From Agrobacterium tumefaciens (GTDB lineage: Bacteria; Pseudomonadota; Alphaproteobacteria; Rhizobiales; Rhizobiaceae), in NCBI RefSeq assembly GCF_013337285.1, contig NZ_SUPW01000005.1, positions 186,001-250,000 of the forward strand: DNA of 64,000 nucleotides, in the 5' to 3' direction. Numbering within the stretch: the stretch's first letter is position 1; each line of letters begins with the position of its first letter. Of the stretch, positions 35,991 through 45,698 are shown piece after piece. The position numbers and the translations under genes were made by a program. The notes under the pieces were generated by a model that searched no databases, was not told the origin of the DNA, and saw only the letters and a list, made by a program, of their open reading frames with translations.

Positions 35991-36998
35991 ATGAGAAAGC
36001 TTCTTCTGACCACCACCGCCATCGCTTTCGCCGTTGGCGCGGCAGCCCCGGCAATGGCTGAATTCAACAGCCGCAACATCCGCGTCTCGAACGGCATCAA
36101 CCAGGACCACCCGGTTGGCAACGGCATCAAGGCCATGCAGGCCTGCCTCGACGACAAGTCGGGCGGCAAGCTGAAGCTGACGGCATTCTGGGGCGGCGCT
36201 CTCGGCGGCGACCTTCAGGCAACACAGGCCCTGCGCTCTGGCGTTCAGGAAGCCGTCGTGACGTCGTCGTCGCCGCTCGTCGGCCTCATCCCGTCGCTCG
36301 GCGTCTTCGACCTGCCGTTCCTTTTCGCCAACGACAAGGAAGCCGATGCCGTCATGGACGGCGCCTTCGGCGACATGATGAACAAGAAGCTGGAAGAACA
36401 GGGCCTCGTCAACCTGGCCTACTGGGAAAACGGTTTCCGCAACCTGTCGAACTCCAAGCACGCCGTGAACAAGTGGGAAGATTTCTCGGGCCTCAAGGTC
36501 CGCGTAATGCAGAACAACATCTTCCTCGACACCTTCCAGAACCTCGGCGCCAATGCGACGCCGATGGCTTTCGGCGAAGTCTTCTCGGCGCTTGAAACCA
36601 ACGCGATCGACGCACAGGAAAACCCCTATGTGACGATCGACACCTCCAAGTTCTACGAGGTGCAGAAGTACATCACCGAGACAAACCACGCCTACACGCC
36701 GTTCCTCTTCCTCTTCTCCAAGCCCATCTTCGACAGCTATACGGCTGAAGAACAGACGGCCCTGCGCGAATGTGCAGTCGTCGGCCGCGACGAAGAGCGC
36801 AAGGTCATCCGCGAACTGAACCAGAAGTCGCTGGAAAAGATCAAGGCTGCCGGTCTCGAGGTCAACTCGCTGTCTCCGGAAGAACAGACCCGTATCCGCG
36901 AGAAGTCGATGGTCGTTTACGAAAAGCACAAGGCTGAAATCGGCGCCGATGTCGTTGACGCCGTTCTGGCGGACCTGAAGAAGATCCGCGGCCAGTAA
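35991..36998 (+). CDS. dctP: TRAP transporter periplasmic binding protein
   Basis: A 335-residue DctP-family binding protein. Residues 1-23 are a clear signal peptide (MRKLLLTTTAIAFAVGAAAPAMA). The mature protein holds the usual carboxylate-binding Arg in the GLKVRVMQN stretch and the family pair NPYVTIDTSKFYEVQKYIT, which lines the ligand cleft. The protein delivers a small organic acid to DctQM. It lies 39 bases after dctM with a strong GGGAGG ribosome site, and a terminator follows it. Its ligand would define the function of the whole locus. Family-level sequence suggests a sugar acid but does not identify it. Confidence 0.92.
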   Translation: MRKLLLTTTAIAFAVGAAAPAMAEFNSRNIRVSNGINQDHPVGNGIKAMQACLDDKSGGKLKLTAFWGGALGGDLQATQALRSGVQEAVVTSSSPLVGLIPSLGVFDLPFLFANDKEADAVMDGAFGDMMNKKLEEQGLVNLAYWENGFRNLSNSKHAVNKWEDFSGLKVRVMQNNIFLDTFQNLGANATPMAFGEVFSALETNAIDAQENPYVTIDTSKFYEVQKYITETNHAYTPFLFLFSKPIFDSYTAEEQTALRECAVVGRDEERKVIRELNQKSLEKIKAAGLEVNSLSPEEQTRIREKSMVVYEKHKAEIGADVVDAVLADLKKIRGQ

Positions 36999-37019
36999 GC
37001 CTGTCTGTATTGAATAAAA

Positions 37020-37049
37020 AACACCCGGAAGTTCGCTTCCGGGTGTTTT
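37020..37049. terminator. Rho-independent terminator after dctP, bidirectional
   Basis: A perfect 12-bp stem (AACACCCGGAAG, TTCG tetraloop, complement) has an A run before it and a T run after it, so it can act on both strands. It ends the rightward dctP transcript. Confidence 0.92.
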
Positions 37050-37059
37050 CGTTTGCAGA

Positions 37060-37086
37060 AAGAAAAAGGCTGCCGAAGCAGCCTTT
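37060..37086 (-). terminator. Rho-independent terminator of acsA
   Basis: On the minus strand AAAGGCTGC, a TTCG tetraloop and the exact complement are followed by TTTTTCTTT. It starts nine bases past the acsA stop codon. Confidence 0.9.
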
Positions 37087-37094
37087 CCAGAAAA

Positions 37095-39050
37095 TCAGGA
37101 CGCCGTGCGGTTCTGGCGGTTGGCGATGAGGTCTTCCACCACTGCCGGATCGGCAAGCGTCGACGTATCCCCCAGCGCACCAAAATCGTCCTCGGCGATC
37201 TTGCGCAGGATACGCCGCATGATCTTGCCGGAGCGCGTCTTGGGCAGGCCCGGCGCGAACTGGATCTTGTCCGGCGTCGCAACCGGCCCGATCTCGTTGC
37301 GGACGTGCTTCACCAACTCCTCGCGCAGCGCATAATCGCCATTCTGCCCCGCCATCAGCGTGACATAACAATAAATGCCCTGTCCCTTGATAGGGTGCGG
37401 ATAACCGACCACGGCCGCTTCCGAAACGAGATGATGCGATACCAGCGCCGATTCCACTTCGGCAGTACCGAGACGATGGCCGGAGACGTTCAGCACGTCA
37501 TCGACACGACCGGTGATCCAGTAATAACCGTCCTCATCGCGCCGGCAGCCATCGCCGGTGAAATACTTGCCCTTATAGGTCGAGAAATACGTATCGACAA
37601 AGCGCTGGTGATCGCCATAAACCGACCGCGACTGGCCCGGCCAGCTGTCGGTGATGCAGAGATTGCCGTCGGCCGGCCCTTCCAGCACATTGCCTTCAGC
37701 ATCGACAAGCTGCGGCTGCACGCCGAAGAATGGCCGTGTCGCCGAACCCGGCTTCAGATCGGTCGCGCCTGGCAACGGCGATATCAGAATGCCACCGGTT
37801 TCCGTCTGCCACCAGGTATCGACAATGGGGCTCTTGTCCTCGCCGACCACATGGTAATACCATTCCCATGCTTCCGGATTGATCGGCTCGCCAACCGTGC
37901 CCAGAAGCCGGATGCTGGAGCGCGACGAACGCGTGACGAACTGGTCGCCAGCCCCCATCAGCGATCGAAGCGCTGTCGGCGCGGTGTAGAAGATATTGAC
38001 CTTGTGCTTGTCGATGACTTCCCAGAAACGACCCTGATCCGGGAAGTTGGGAACGCCTTCGAACATCAACGTCGTCGCACAATTCGCAAGTGGCCCGTAG
38101 ACGATGTAGGAATGGCCTGTGACCCAGCCGACATCGGCCGTACACCAGAAGACCTCGCCATCCTTGTAGTCGAACACATATTCATGCGTCATCGACGTAT
38201 AGACGAGATAACCACCCGTCGTGTGCAGAACGCCCTTCGGCTTGCCGGTGGACCCTGATGTGTAGAGGATAAACAGCGGATCTTCCGCCCGCATCTTCGC
38301 CGGCGGGCAATCCGGTTTAACCGTGGCGATTTCCTGATGGTACCAGATATCGCGGCCGGGCGCCCAGCCGGTCTTGCCGCCGGTGCGGCGCACGACCAGA
38401 ACCTTGTTGACGATGACATATTGCTTGGCGGCGATATCGATCGCCTTATCGGTATTTTCCTTGAGCGGGATCGGCTTGCCGCCGCGCACGCCTTCATCGC
38501 AGGTGATGACGAAGGTCGATTCGCAATCGACGATACGGCCCGCCAGCGCTTCCGGCGAGAAGCCGCCAAAGACGACGGAATGCACCGCACCGATACGCGC
38601 GCAGGCGAGCATGGCATAGGCCGCTTCTGGTATCATCGGCATGTAGATGGTGACGCGGTCGCCCTTCTTGACGCCGTGCTTCTTCAGCACATTCGCCAGA
38701 CGGCAGACATAGTCATAAAGCTGGTTATAGGTGATCTTCTTGTCGATATAGGGATTGTCGCCTTCCCAGATGATCGCCGTGCGCTCGCCATGCGTCTTCA
38801 GATGCCGGTCGATACAGTTGTAGGAGACGTTGGTCAGGCCGTCCTCGAACCACTTGATCGGCACTCTTCCCTTAAAGGAAGTGTTCTTGACCTTGGTATA
38901 GGGCTTGAACCAGTCGATCCGCCGGCCGTGCTTGTCCCAGAACTTTTCCGGATCCTCGACGCTCTCCTGATACCATTTCTGGTAACGCTCATTATCGATG
39001 AGCGTGCGGGCTTTCGCCGATTTGAGCACCGGGTAGATTTTGGCAGACAT
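37095..39050 (-). CDS. acsA: Acetyl-CoA synthetase (AMP-forming)
   Basis: The 651-residue enzyme activates acetate through acetyl-AMP to acetyl-CoA. The ATG at 39050 follows GGAGGAGTT; the open frame reaches 39128, but those extra residues are not family-like. The ANL-superfamily motifs are complete: the phosphate loop [20 protein letters not shown] with the adenine pocket, [20 protein letters not shown] and the hinge, and the C-terminal Lys in [11 protein letters not shown], which is the site controlled by reversible acetylation in this family. N-terminal signature [10 protein letters not shown] is typical of Acs. It is divergent from trcR, and the shared 234-base region carries repeated TTGCAA elements that may be a fatty acyl-CoA regulator site. 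Confidence 0.96.
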   Translation of the reverse strand: MSAKIYPVLKSAKARTLIDNERYQKWYQESVEDPEKFWDKHGRRIDWFKPYTKVKNTSFKGRVPIKWFEDGLTNVSYNCIDRHLKTHGERTAIIWEGDNPYIDKKITYNQLYDYVCRLANVLKKHGVKKGDRVTIYMPMIPEAAYAMLACARIGAVHSVVFGGFSPEALAGRIVDCESTFVITCDEGVRGGKPIPLKENTDKAIDIAAKQYVIVNKVLVVRRTGGKTGWAPGRDIWYHQEIATVKPDCPPAKMRAEDPLFILYTSGSTGKPKGVLHTTGGYLVYTSMTHEYVFDYKDGEVFWCTADVGWVTGHSYIVYGPLANCATTLMFEGVPNFPDQGRFWEVIDKHKVNIFYTAPTALRSLMGAGDQFVTRSSRSSIRLLGTVGEPINPEAWEWYYHVVGEDKSPIVDTWWQTETGGILISPLPGATDLKPGSATRPFFGVQPQLVDAEGNVLEGPADGNLCITDSWPGQSRSVYGDHQRFVDTYFSTYKGKYFTGDGCRRDEDGYYWITGRVDDVLNVSGHRLGTAEVESALVSHHLVSEAAVVGYPHPIKGQGIYCYVTLMAGQNGDYALREELVKHVRNEIGPVATPDKIQFAPGLPKTRSGKIMRRILRKIAEDDFGALGDTSTLADPAVVEDLIANRQNRTAS

Positions 39051-39169
39051 GAACTCCTCCTGAAACCAAGTATGTCTTGTTTTAGCGCGCGCCCAGAGAC
39101 TCCCACCTCGGGCATGTGGTGAATTCATAGCAGGTCAATGACTGACGGCAATTAGACAAAGGCATTTGT

Positions 39170-39198
39170 TTTGCAAAGAATTGCAATTATGATGCAAT
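39170..39198. promoter_or_regulatory. Array of TTGCAA-type elements upstream of acsA
   Basis: TTTGCAAA (39170-39177), ATTGCAAT (39180-39187) and GATGCAAT (39191-39198) are spaced about one helical turn apart, and ATTGCA-N7-TGCAAT forms an inverted repeat. TTTGCAAA pairs are the reported motif of ScfR/RamB-type regulators of acetate and propionate genes. The spacing here differs from the reported four-base gap. Confidence 0.4.
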
Positions 39199-39284
39199 CC
39201 GGTTATAGAGCGCCAATATCCCGGAAATCAGTGGTTGATACCACGCCCGCGACCCCGGCGCGGACGGACAGAAGGACTGTATCT

Positions 39285-39986
39285 ATGGCTCAACAATTGC
39301 TCATGCCAAAAGCTACGGCTGTATGGCTGGTTGACAACACCGCGCTGTCGTTCGATCAGATCGCCACGTTCTGCAAACTGCATCCGCTTGAAGTCAAGGC
39401 GATTGCCGATGGTGAAGCCGCGCAGGGCATCAAGGGTCTGGATCCGATCGCGACCGGACAGCTTTCCCGCGACGAGATCGCCCGTGCCGAAGGCAACCCC
39501 AACCACAAGCTCAAGCTTTCCGAGCCGAAGGTGCGCGTGCCGGAATCAAAGCGTCGCGGCCCGCGTTATACGCCGGTGTCCAAGCGTCAGGACCGTCCGA
39601 ACGCCATTCTCTGGCTGGTTCGCAACCATCCGGAACTGAAGGATGCGCAGATTTCGCGCCTCGTCGGCACCACCAAATCCACCATCGAACAGATTCGCGA
39701 CCGCACCCATTGGAATTCGGCCAACCTGACGCCGATGGACCCGGTAACGCTCGGCCTCTGCAGCCAGATCGATCTTGACCTTGAAGTCGAACGCGCATCG
39801 CGCGGCCGCCCGCTGCCAACAGCCGAAGAACTCGGCAACACGCTGCAGCCAGCAACGGCGACGGAAGGTCTGGATTACAATTTCCAGCGCGAGGAAGAAC
39901 AGCAGATCGACGCCGACGCCGTCTTCAAGAAGCTTTCCTCGCTGAAGTCTGCACCGAAGGACGAAGACGAGGACGATCAATACTGA
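39285..39986 (+). CDS. trcR: Cell-cycle transcriptional regulator TrcR (DUF1013)
   Basis: A 233-residue cytoplasmic protein of the DUF1013 family, found throughout alphaproteobacteria. The family opening MAQQLLMPKATAVWLVDNTALSFDQIATFC is present, and KLHPLEVKAIADGE with SRLVGTTKSTIEQIRDRTHW suggests two helix-turn-helix-like elements. The Caulobacter homologue TrcR interacts with RNA polymerase and influences ctrA transcription; that knowledge is from the family, not from this sequence. The C-terminus is strongly acidic (PKDEDEDDQY). The ATG at 39285 is chosen because the upstream extension to 39171 is not conserved in type. A strong terminator follows at 40008. Confidence 0.88.
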   Translation: MAQQLLMPKATAVWLVDNTALSFDQIATFCKLHPLEVKAIADGEAAQGIKGLDPIATGQLSRDEIARAEGNPNHKLKLSEPKVRVPESKRRGPRYTPVSKRQDRPNAILWLVRNHPELKDAQISRLVGTTKSTIEQIRDRTHWNSANLTPMDPVTLGLCSQIDLDLEVERASRGRPLPTAEELGNTLQPATATEGLDYNFQREEEQQIDADAVFKKLSSLKSAPKDEDEDDQY

Positions 39987-40007
39987 TCGAAGTCTTTCCG
40001 ACATTTG

Positions 40008-40035
40008 AAACCCGGCCGCAGTGCCGGGTTTTTTG
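40008..40035 (+). terminator. Rho-independent terminator of trcR
   Basis: AAACCCGGC, a six-base loop and GCCGGGTTT followed by more T residues. It lies 22 bases after the trcR stop; the yggS-type gene converges from the other side. Confidence 0.88.
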
Positions 40036-40046
40036 TTTTAAGGATT

Positions 40047-40709
40047 TTACCGGGTGCCGAAGATCGCCGAGCCGACCCGGACGCTGGTGGCACCGAACTC
40101 TACGGCGGTTTCGAAATCGCCGGACATGCCCATGGAAAGCTTCTCAAGGCCACATTGCCTGGCAAGCTTCGCCAGAAGCGCAAAATGCGGCCCCGGATTT
40201 TCCTCCGCCGGCGGAATGCACATCAACCCCTCGACCGACAGTTTCAAGTCGTCCCGGCAAAAAGCTACGAAAGCGACCGTTTCACGCGGATCGATGCCGG
40301 CCTTCTGCGGTTCAAGGCCGGTGTTGACCTGTACATAAAACCGCAGGCTGCGGCCCTGTTTGGCGCATTCTTCGGAAAGCGCGCGGGCGATCTTTTCCCG
40401 GTCCACGCTCTCGACGACATCAAACAAAGCCACCGCATCCGCAGCCTTGTTGGATTGCAGCGGTCCGATCAGACGCAGTTCGATAGCGGGTGTCTTTTCT
40501 TTCAGGGCAGGCCACTTGCCCTGCGCCTCCTGCACACGGTTTTCACCAAACACGCGCTGCCCGGCATCGATGACGGGCTGGATCGCCTCCGCGTCGAATG
40601 TCTTCGAGACCGCGACGAGCGCAACATCCGTTGCCTTGCGGCCGGATTTTTCCGCAACATCCGCAATGCGCTGCCTGACATCCTCAAGACGTGCTTCGAT
40701 TTCCATCAC
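40047..40709 (-). CDS. YggS-family PLP homeostasis protein
   Basis: A 220-residue protein of the YggS/PLPBP family, a fold-type III (alanine-racemase N-domain-like) PLP-binding barrel. The PLP Lys is in VALVAVSKTFDAEAI (about residue 35); further signatures are FGENRVQEAQGKW, IGPLQSNKA, FYVQVNTG and the C-terminal LSMGMSGDFETAVEFGATSVRVGSAIFG. The family takes part in vitamin B6 and amino acid balance and has no proven enzyme activity. It converges with trcR and is divergent from leuS. No neighbouring gene gives further clues, which is common for this family in rhizobia. Confidence 0.94.
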   Translation of the reverse strand: MMEIEARLEDVRQRIADVAEKSGRKATDVALVAVSKTFDAEAIQPVIDAGQRVFGENRVQEAQGKWPALKEKTPAIELRLIGPLQSNKAADAVALFDVVESVDREKIARALSEECAKQGRSLRFYVQVNTGLEPQKAGIDPRETVAFVAFCRDDLKLSVEGLMCIPPAEENPGPHFALLAKLARQCGLEKLSMGMSGDFETAVEFGATSVRVGSAIFGTR

Positions 40710-40898
40710 AAGACCTTTTTTAAACCGTTCGAACCGCTAACTAGACGCCGATTGCCTTGATGCCAAGCGGGTTTAGCACCATTTGAAGCACGCTGGCCAA
40801 GATTGAACGCCCGAACGCCCCGCCAAACTTGACGCCCCGGTCGTTTCATGGTGAAGGTCAGCGCAAATTTTTCCCCTCGATACCCGGAATTCTACACA

Positions 40899-43529
40899 AT
40901 GGCCATCGAACGTTACAATCCTCGCGACGCCGAGCCGCGCTGGCAGCAGAAATGGAACGAAGACAACGTCTTCGTCACCGACAACAGCGACCCGCGCGAG
41001 AAATATTACGTTCTGGAGATGTTTCCGTATCCATCGGGACGCATCCACATGGGCCATGTCCGCAACTACGCCATGGGCGACGTCGTTGCGCGTTACAAGC
41101 GCGCGCGCGGCTTCAACGTTCTGCACCCGATGGGCTGGGACGCCTTCGGCATGCCTGCCGAAAACGCGGCAATGCAGAACAAGGTTCACCCCAAGGACTG
41201 GACTTACCAGAACATCGCCACCATGCGCGGCCAGCTGAAATCCATGGGCCTGTCCTTGGACTGGACCCGCGAATTCGCCACCTGCGATGTGGAATATTAC
41301 CATCGCCAGCAGGCGCTGTTTATCGATTTCATGGAAAAGGGTCTGGTCTACCGCAAGCAGTCCAAGGTCAACTGGGATCCGGTCGACCACACGGTTCTGG
41401 CCAATGAGCAGGTGATCGACGGTCGCGGCTGGCGCTCCGGCGCGCTGGTCGAACAGCGTGAACTGACGCAATGGTTCTTCCGCATCACCGATTTCAGCCA
41501 GGACCTACTGGACGAGTTGGACGAACTGGATCAATGGCCGGAAAAAGTGCGCCTGATGCAGAAGAACTGGATCGGCCGTTCCGAAGGCCTGTCGCTGCGC
41601 TGGCAGACCGTCGCTGACACGGCGCCGCAAGGTTTTTCCGATATCACCGTCTATACAACGCGCCCCGACACCCTGTTCGGCGCCTCCTTCCTGGCGATCG
41701 CCGCTGACCATCCGCTGGCAAGGGAACTGTCGGCGAACAATTCTGATATTGCCGAGTTCTGCGACGAATGCCGCCGCCATGGCACCTCTTTGGCAGCGCT
41801 GGAAACCGCCGAAAAGAAGGGCATCGATACCGGCGTCAAGGTCGTGCACCCGCTGGACCCCAGCTGGGAACTGCCCGTCTATGTCGCAAACTTCGTATTG
41901 ATGGATTACGGCACCGGCGCAATCTTCGGCTGCCCTTCGGGTGACCAGCGCGATCTGGATTTCGCCCGTAAATACGGCCTTCCGGTCGTGGCCGTCGTCG
42001 CACCCGAAGGTCCCGACGCCGCAAGCTTCACCGTTGAGGACACCGCCTTCACCGATGATGGCGTGATGATCAATTCTGGCTTCCTGAACGGCATGAAGAC
42101 GGCTGACGCCTTCGAAGCCGTCGTGCAGAAGCTGTCCGCTGAGACTCTGGGGAATGCACCCCAGGCCGAGCGCAAGGTCAATTTCCGCCTGCGCGACTGG
42201 GGCATTTCCCGCCAGCGTTACTGGGGTTGCCCTATCCCGGTCATTCACTGCGAAGTCTGCGGCGTGGTGCCGGTTTCGAAAAAGGACCTGCCGGTCAAGC
42301 TGCCCGACGACGTGACTTTCGACGTGCCCGGCAACCCGCTGGATCGCCACCCCACATGGCGGCACGTTTCCTGCCCGCAATGCGGCCATGACGCGCGGCG
42401 CGAAACCGACACGATGGACACCTTCGTCGATTCCAGCTGGTATTACACCCGCTTTACAGCACCGTGGGAAGACCAGCCGACCGACCCCAAGGTCGCCAAT
42501 CACTGGCTGCCGGTCGATCAATATATCGGCGGCATCGAGCACGCGATCCTGCATCTGCTCTATTCGCGTTTCTTCACCCGCGCCATGCGCGAAACCGGCC
42601 ATGTCGGCGTCAAGGAGCCCTTCAAGGGCCTGTTCACGCAGGGTATGGTGGTTCACGAGACCTATAGCCACGGCGAAGGCATGAGCCGCGAATGGATAGC
42701 CCCCGCCGACCTGCGCATCGAAGAGACCGACGGCGCACGCCGGGCATTCCTGTTGTCTTCCGGCGCAGAAGTGAAGATCGGCTCCATCGAGAAGATGTCG
42801 AAGTCGAAGAAGAACGTGGTCGACCCTGACGATATCATCGCATCCTATGGGGCCGATACCGCACGTTTCTTCGTTCTGTCTGATTCGCCCCCTGATCGTG
42901 ACGTCATCTGGTCCGAAGCGGGTGTGGAGGGCTCAAACCGCTTCGTCCAGCGCGTCTGGCGCATTGTCGGCGAAGTCGCGAGTGAGCTGAAGAGCGTCAA
43001 GCCGAAGCCGGCGGCCGAGGGCGAAGGGCTGGTAGCCTCCAAGGCGGCACACAAGACGCTGAAGGCCGTTCAGGACGATCTGGACAAGCTCGCCTTCAAC
43101 AAGGCGATCGCCCGCATCTATGAGCTGGTCAACGCGCTCGCCGGGCCACTTGCGGACGTCGCAGCAGGCGGAAAGTCTGACGACGTCAGGGCAGCTGCTC
43201 GCGATGCCGTCGAAATCCTCATCCGCATCATCGCCCCCATGACGCCGCATCTGGCGGAAGAATGCTGGTCGGCGCTGGGTAATGAGGGTCTCGTTGCACA
43301 GACACCGTGGCCGGTCTTCGTCGCCTCGCTGGTTGAGGAAAACGACGTGGTCATGCCCGTGCAGGTCAACGGCAAGAAGCGCGGCGAATTGACAATCGCG
43401 CGCGATGCGGATCAAGATGCGGTCCGTGCGGCTGCCCTTGCTCTGGATGCCGTCAAATCTATTCTTGCCGGTGGCGAGCCCAAGAAAGTCATCGTGGTTC
43501 CGCAGAGGATTGTGAACATTGTTGTCTGA
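40899..43529 (+). CDS. leuS: Leucyl-tRNA synthetase
   Basis: An 876-residue class I aminoacyl-tRNA synthetase that charges tRNA-Leu. The HIGH-type motif is [15 protein letters not shown] near residue 43, the editing CP1 domain follows (about 220-420, with [16 protein letters not shown] and the [15 protein letters not shown] region), and the KMSKS motif is [13 protein letters not shown] near residue 633. The C-terminal anticodon-binding and tRNA-binding domains are complete. The ATG at 40899 ([15 protein letters not shown]) fits the family; an in-frame ATG at 40848 would add 17 residues. It is the first gene of a leuS-lptE-holA unit, with lptE overlapping its 3' end by 11 bases. Confidence 0.97.
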   Translation: MAIERYNPRDAEPRWQQKWNEDNVFVTDNSDPREKYYVLEMFPYPSGRIHMGHVRNYAMGDVVARYKRARGFNVLHPMGWDAFGMPAENAAMQNKVHPKDWTYQNIATMRGQLKSMGLSLDWTREFATCDVEYYHRQQALFIDFMEKGLVYRKQSKVNWDPVDHTVLANEQVIDGRGWRSGALVEQRELTQWFFRITDFSQDLLDELDELDQWPEKVRLMQKNWIGRSEGLSLRWQTVADTAPQGFSDITVYTTRPDTLFGASFLAIAADHPLARELSANNSDIAEFCDECRRHGTSLAALETAEKKGIDTGVKVVHPLDPSWELPVYVANFVLMDYGTGAIFGCPSGDQRDLDFARKYGLPVVAVVAPEGPDAASFTVEDTAFTDDGVMINSGFLNGMKTADAFEAVVQKLSAETLGNAPQAERKVNFRLRDWGISRQRYWGCPIPVIHCEVCGVVPVSKKDLPVKLPDDVTFDVPGNPLDRHPTWRHVSCPQCGHDARRETDTMDTFVDSSWYYTRFTAPWEDQPTDPKVANHWLPVDQYIGGIEHAILHLLYSRFFTRAMRETGHVGVKEPFKGLFTQGMVVHETYSHGEGMSREWIAPADLRIEETDGARRAFLLSSGAEVKIGSIEKMSKSKKNVVDPDDIIASYGADTARFFVLSDSPPDRDVIWSEAGVEGSNRFVQRVWRIVGEVASELKSVKPKPAAEGEGLVASKAAHKTLKAVQDDLDKLAFNKAIARIYELVNALAGPLADVAAGGKSDDVRAAARDAVEILIRIIAPMTPHLAEECWSALGNEGLVAQTPWPVFVASLVEENDVVMPVQVNGKKRGELTIARDADQDAVRAAALALDAVKSILAGGEPKKVIVVPQRIVNIVV

Positions 43530-44067
43530 CGTTTTTTCGAGATGGAGCCGCGTCGCGGCAGCAATTTCCGTCGTGATGATGGCCGGTCTTCTGGCGGGCT
43601 GCCAGGTGCGCCCGCTTTATGGCGAGGCTTCCGGAACCAAGGAGAGGCTGGCGGCTGTCAGCGTCTCCGAAGTCGGTGGCAGGGTTGGGCAGGAAGTCCG
43701 CAACCAGCTGATCTTCCTGATGGCTGGCGGCGCGGGTGAACCGGCCACGGCCCAGTATAATGTCAAGATTTCCGTAAGCTCGAGCGCCACCTCCACGGAA
43801 GTCGAGAATTACGACCTGACGACCCGCACCAACAACAACTATGACGGCCCTTATCCCGGCCGCGTGGTGATGAGCGGTCAATATGTCCTGACGCGTATTT
43901 CCGACGGCCAGATCCTGCGCTCCGCACGCCGCAGCGTGACGGCGCAGGTGGACCTGCCGCAGCAGGAATTCGCCAAGATCAGGGCAACCCGCGACGCCGA
44001 AAACCGTGCGGCCCGGGAACTGGCTGAAATCATCCGCACTGATATCGCCGCCACCCTCGGCCGCTGA
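43519..44067 (+). CDS. lptE: LPS assembly lipoprotein LptE-like
   Basis: A 182-residue lipoprotein. The first 28 residues form a lipoprotein signal with the lipobox LLAGC. The mature part starts QVRPLYG, the usual LptE beginning, and continues with [24 protein letters not shown] and alternating beta strands ([28 protein letters not shown]). LptE plugs the LptD barrel and helps place lipopolysaccharide in the outer membrane. The start is a TTG at 43519 (a second TTG follows), overlapping leuS by 11 bases, and no in-frame ATG lies before the signal peptide's hydrophobic core. Its place between leuS and holA is the usual order in many proteobacteria and supports the call. Confidence 0.88.
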   Translation: MLSDVFSRWSRVAAAISVVMMAGLLAGCQVRPLYGEASGTKERLAAVSVSEVGGRVGQEVRNQLIFLMAGGAGEPATAQYNVKISVSSSATSTEVENYDLTTRTNNNYDGPYPGRVVMSGQYVLTRISDGQILRSARRSVTAQVDLPQQEFAKIRATRDAENRAARELAEIIRTDIAATLGR

Positions 44068-44078
44068 GAGCCAAGGCC

Positions 44079-45116
44079 GTGGCGGAGATAAAATCGCATG
44101 AATTTGAGCGCTTCGCCGAAAATCCGGCGGAGCGCTTTCGCGTTTTCGTGCTCTATGGTCCGGACCGCGGCCTTGTGTCGGAACGGGCAACCCTCATCGC
44201 CAAAAAGACTGGCATCGACCCGGATGACGCTTTCGCATCTTTGAAGCTGACCGCATCCGATCTGCAGGGCGATCCCGGTCGCCTTCTCGACGAGGTGAAC
44301 GCCATCGGCCTTTTCGGCGGCGAAAAACTCGTCTGGATCAAAAGTGCGGCGGCGGAAAAGGCACTGGTGGACGCGCTCCAGATTCTGGCCGAGACACCGC
44401 CAGAGGCGAGCTTCCTGATTATAGAGGCTGGCGACATCAAGAAGGGCACGGGGCTGCGCAAGATCGCGGAACCCGCGCGCTCCATCGCCGCGATCCCCTG
44501 TTATGCGGACGATGCGCGATCTTTGAACGCATTGATCGATCAGGAGCTTTCCAACGACAATCTGCGCATCGCGCCCGCCGCACGACAAAGGCTGATCGAA
44601 TCCCTGGGTGGCGATCGCATCGCATCGCGCAACGAAATCCGCAAGCTGGCACTTTATTGCCGTGGCGCGGAAGTGATTGAAGAAGAAGACGTGCTGGCCA
44701 TCATCGGCGATGCCAGTACGGTTTCCGCTGACGATGCCGTTGACGCCATCCTGAAAGGCGACAGAAACGCCTTTTTCCACGCCACCCAGAAGATCGTCTC
44801 GTCGAAGACGCCGATCTTCCTCGTGCTTCAGGGATGCCTCAAGCAATTCCAGCTGCTCGACCAGATGCGCGCCGAGATGGACGAGAAAAAGCAGCAGGCC
44901 GGTCAGGTCATGCAGACACTCGGACGCCATATCCATTTTCGCCGAAAGCCGATCATCGAAAGGGCGCTGCGGACGTGGCAGCCGGCTGCGATCGCCCGCG
45001 AGATGAACCGCCTGCAAGCAGCCATATTGCAAAGTCGCCAGCGGCAAAGCCTGGAAGACAGCGTGGCTCTTTTGACGTTGCTATCGACCACCCTGCAATC
45101 CGGCCGCGGCGGATGA
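44079..45116 (+). CDS. holA: DNA polymerase III delta subunit
   Basis: A 345-residue AAA+-type clamp-loader subunit that opens the beta clamp and loads it on DNA. Recognisable elements are FVLYGPDRGLVSERATLIAK near residue 22, the LFGGEKLVWIKSA stretch, and the central SLGGDRIASRNEIRKLALYC, which match HolA proteins of alphaproteobacteria. As expected for delta, there is no Walker A loop. The start is GTG at 44079 (VAEIKSHEFERFAENP), 11 bases after lptE. It closes the leuS-lptE-holA unit and is followed by a strong terminator. Confidence 0.93.
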   Translation: MAEIKSHEFERFAENPAERFRVFVLYGPDRGLVSERATLIAKKTGIDPDDAFASLKLTASDLQGDPGRLLDEVNAIGLFGGEKLVWIKSAAAEKALVDALQILAETPPEASFLIIEAGDIKKGTGLRKIAEPARSIAAIPCYADDARSLNALIDQELSNDNLRIAPAARQRLIESLGGDRIASRNEIRKLALYCRGAEVIEEEDVLAIIGDASTVSADDAVDAILKGDRNAFFHATQKIVSSKTPIFLVLQGCLKQFQLLDQMRAEMDEKKQQAGQVMQTLGRHIHFRRKPIIERALRTWQPAAIAREMNRLQAAILQSRQRQSLEDSVALLTLLSTTLQSGRGG

Positions 45117-45134
45117 CCTGCTGAAATTCAGCAA

Positions 45135-45168
45135 AAAGCCCTCGCGCCTGTGCTGCGAGGGCTTTAAA
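45135..45168. terminator. Terminator between holA and fdxA, bidirectional
   Basis: A perfect 11-bp stem (AAAGCCCTCGC, nine-base loop, complement) has A residues on both flanks in the plus strand, so the better T run (TTTTTG) is on the minus strand for fdxA. It lies 18 bases past holA and can serve both convergent genes. Confidence 0.8.
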
Positions 45169-45202
45169 AATGACGGCGCAAAAGACGCGCATCGTCGAAA
45201 AA

Positions 45203-45541
45203 TCAGTCGCCCTGACCGGGCTCGGCGGAAAAATAAAGCTCCAGCTTGCCCTCAACGCCATCCATTTCCTTGGCCTCGGGCATGGGATCACGCTTGATGG
45301 TGATATTCGGCCAGATCGCCGCATATTCCGTATTGAGCTTCAGCCACTTGTCGAGACCCGGCTCCGTATCGGGCTTGATCGCCTCGGCGGGACATTCCGG
45401 TTCGCACACACCGCAATCGATACATTCGTCGGGGTTGATCGCGAGAAAATTTTCACCCTCGTAGAAGCAGTCAACGGGGCAGACTTCAACGCAATCGGTA
45501 TATTTGCAGCGAATGCAGTTGTCGGTCACGACATATGTCAT
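45203..45541 (-). CDS. fdxA: 7Fe ferredoxin FdxA
   Basis: A 112-residue electron carrier starting at the ATG at 45541. The N-terminal half holds the cysteine pattern for one [3Fe-4S] and one [4Fe-4S] cluster: [19 protein letters not shown] and [16 protein letters not shown]. The C-terminal half is the helical extension of FdxA proteins, ending in a variable tail ([12 protein letters not shown]). It probably passes electrons to cytoplasmic oxidoreductases; the partner is unknown. It lies 157 bases downstream of the S4-domain gene on the same strand. In many alphaproteobacteria the order helicase, S4 protein, fdxA and carD is kept; here carD is 15 kb away. Confidence 0.95.
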   Translation of the reverse strand: MTYVVTDNCIRCKYTDCVEVCPVDCFYEGENFLAINPDECIDCGVCEPECPAEAIKPDTEPGLDKWLKLNTEYAAIWPNITIKRDPMPEAKEMDGVEGKLELYFSAEPGQGD

Positions 45542-45698
45542 GATGAACTCCAGAATATGCAGACCGGGTCTTTGAGCTTCGGAACACAAGCCGACGCCCG
45601 GAATTCAGACAGGGCAATTTCGCAAAGGAGGTAATGCCTTTGACTTCAGATAGCAAGGATAAACAATTCTGAAAACGGGGCCGACCTGGAGGTTTATT

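Noticed and set aside
34602-36929. A 775-codon open frame on the minus strand
   Set aside because: It is antisense to dctM and dctP. Its extremely charged Asp/Glu/Arg/His composition is the mirror of membrane-protein codons.
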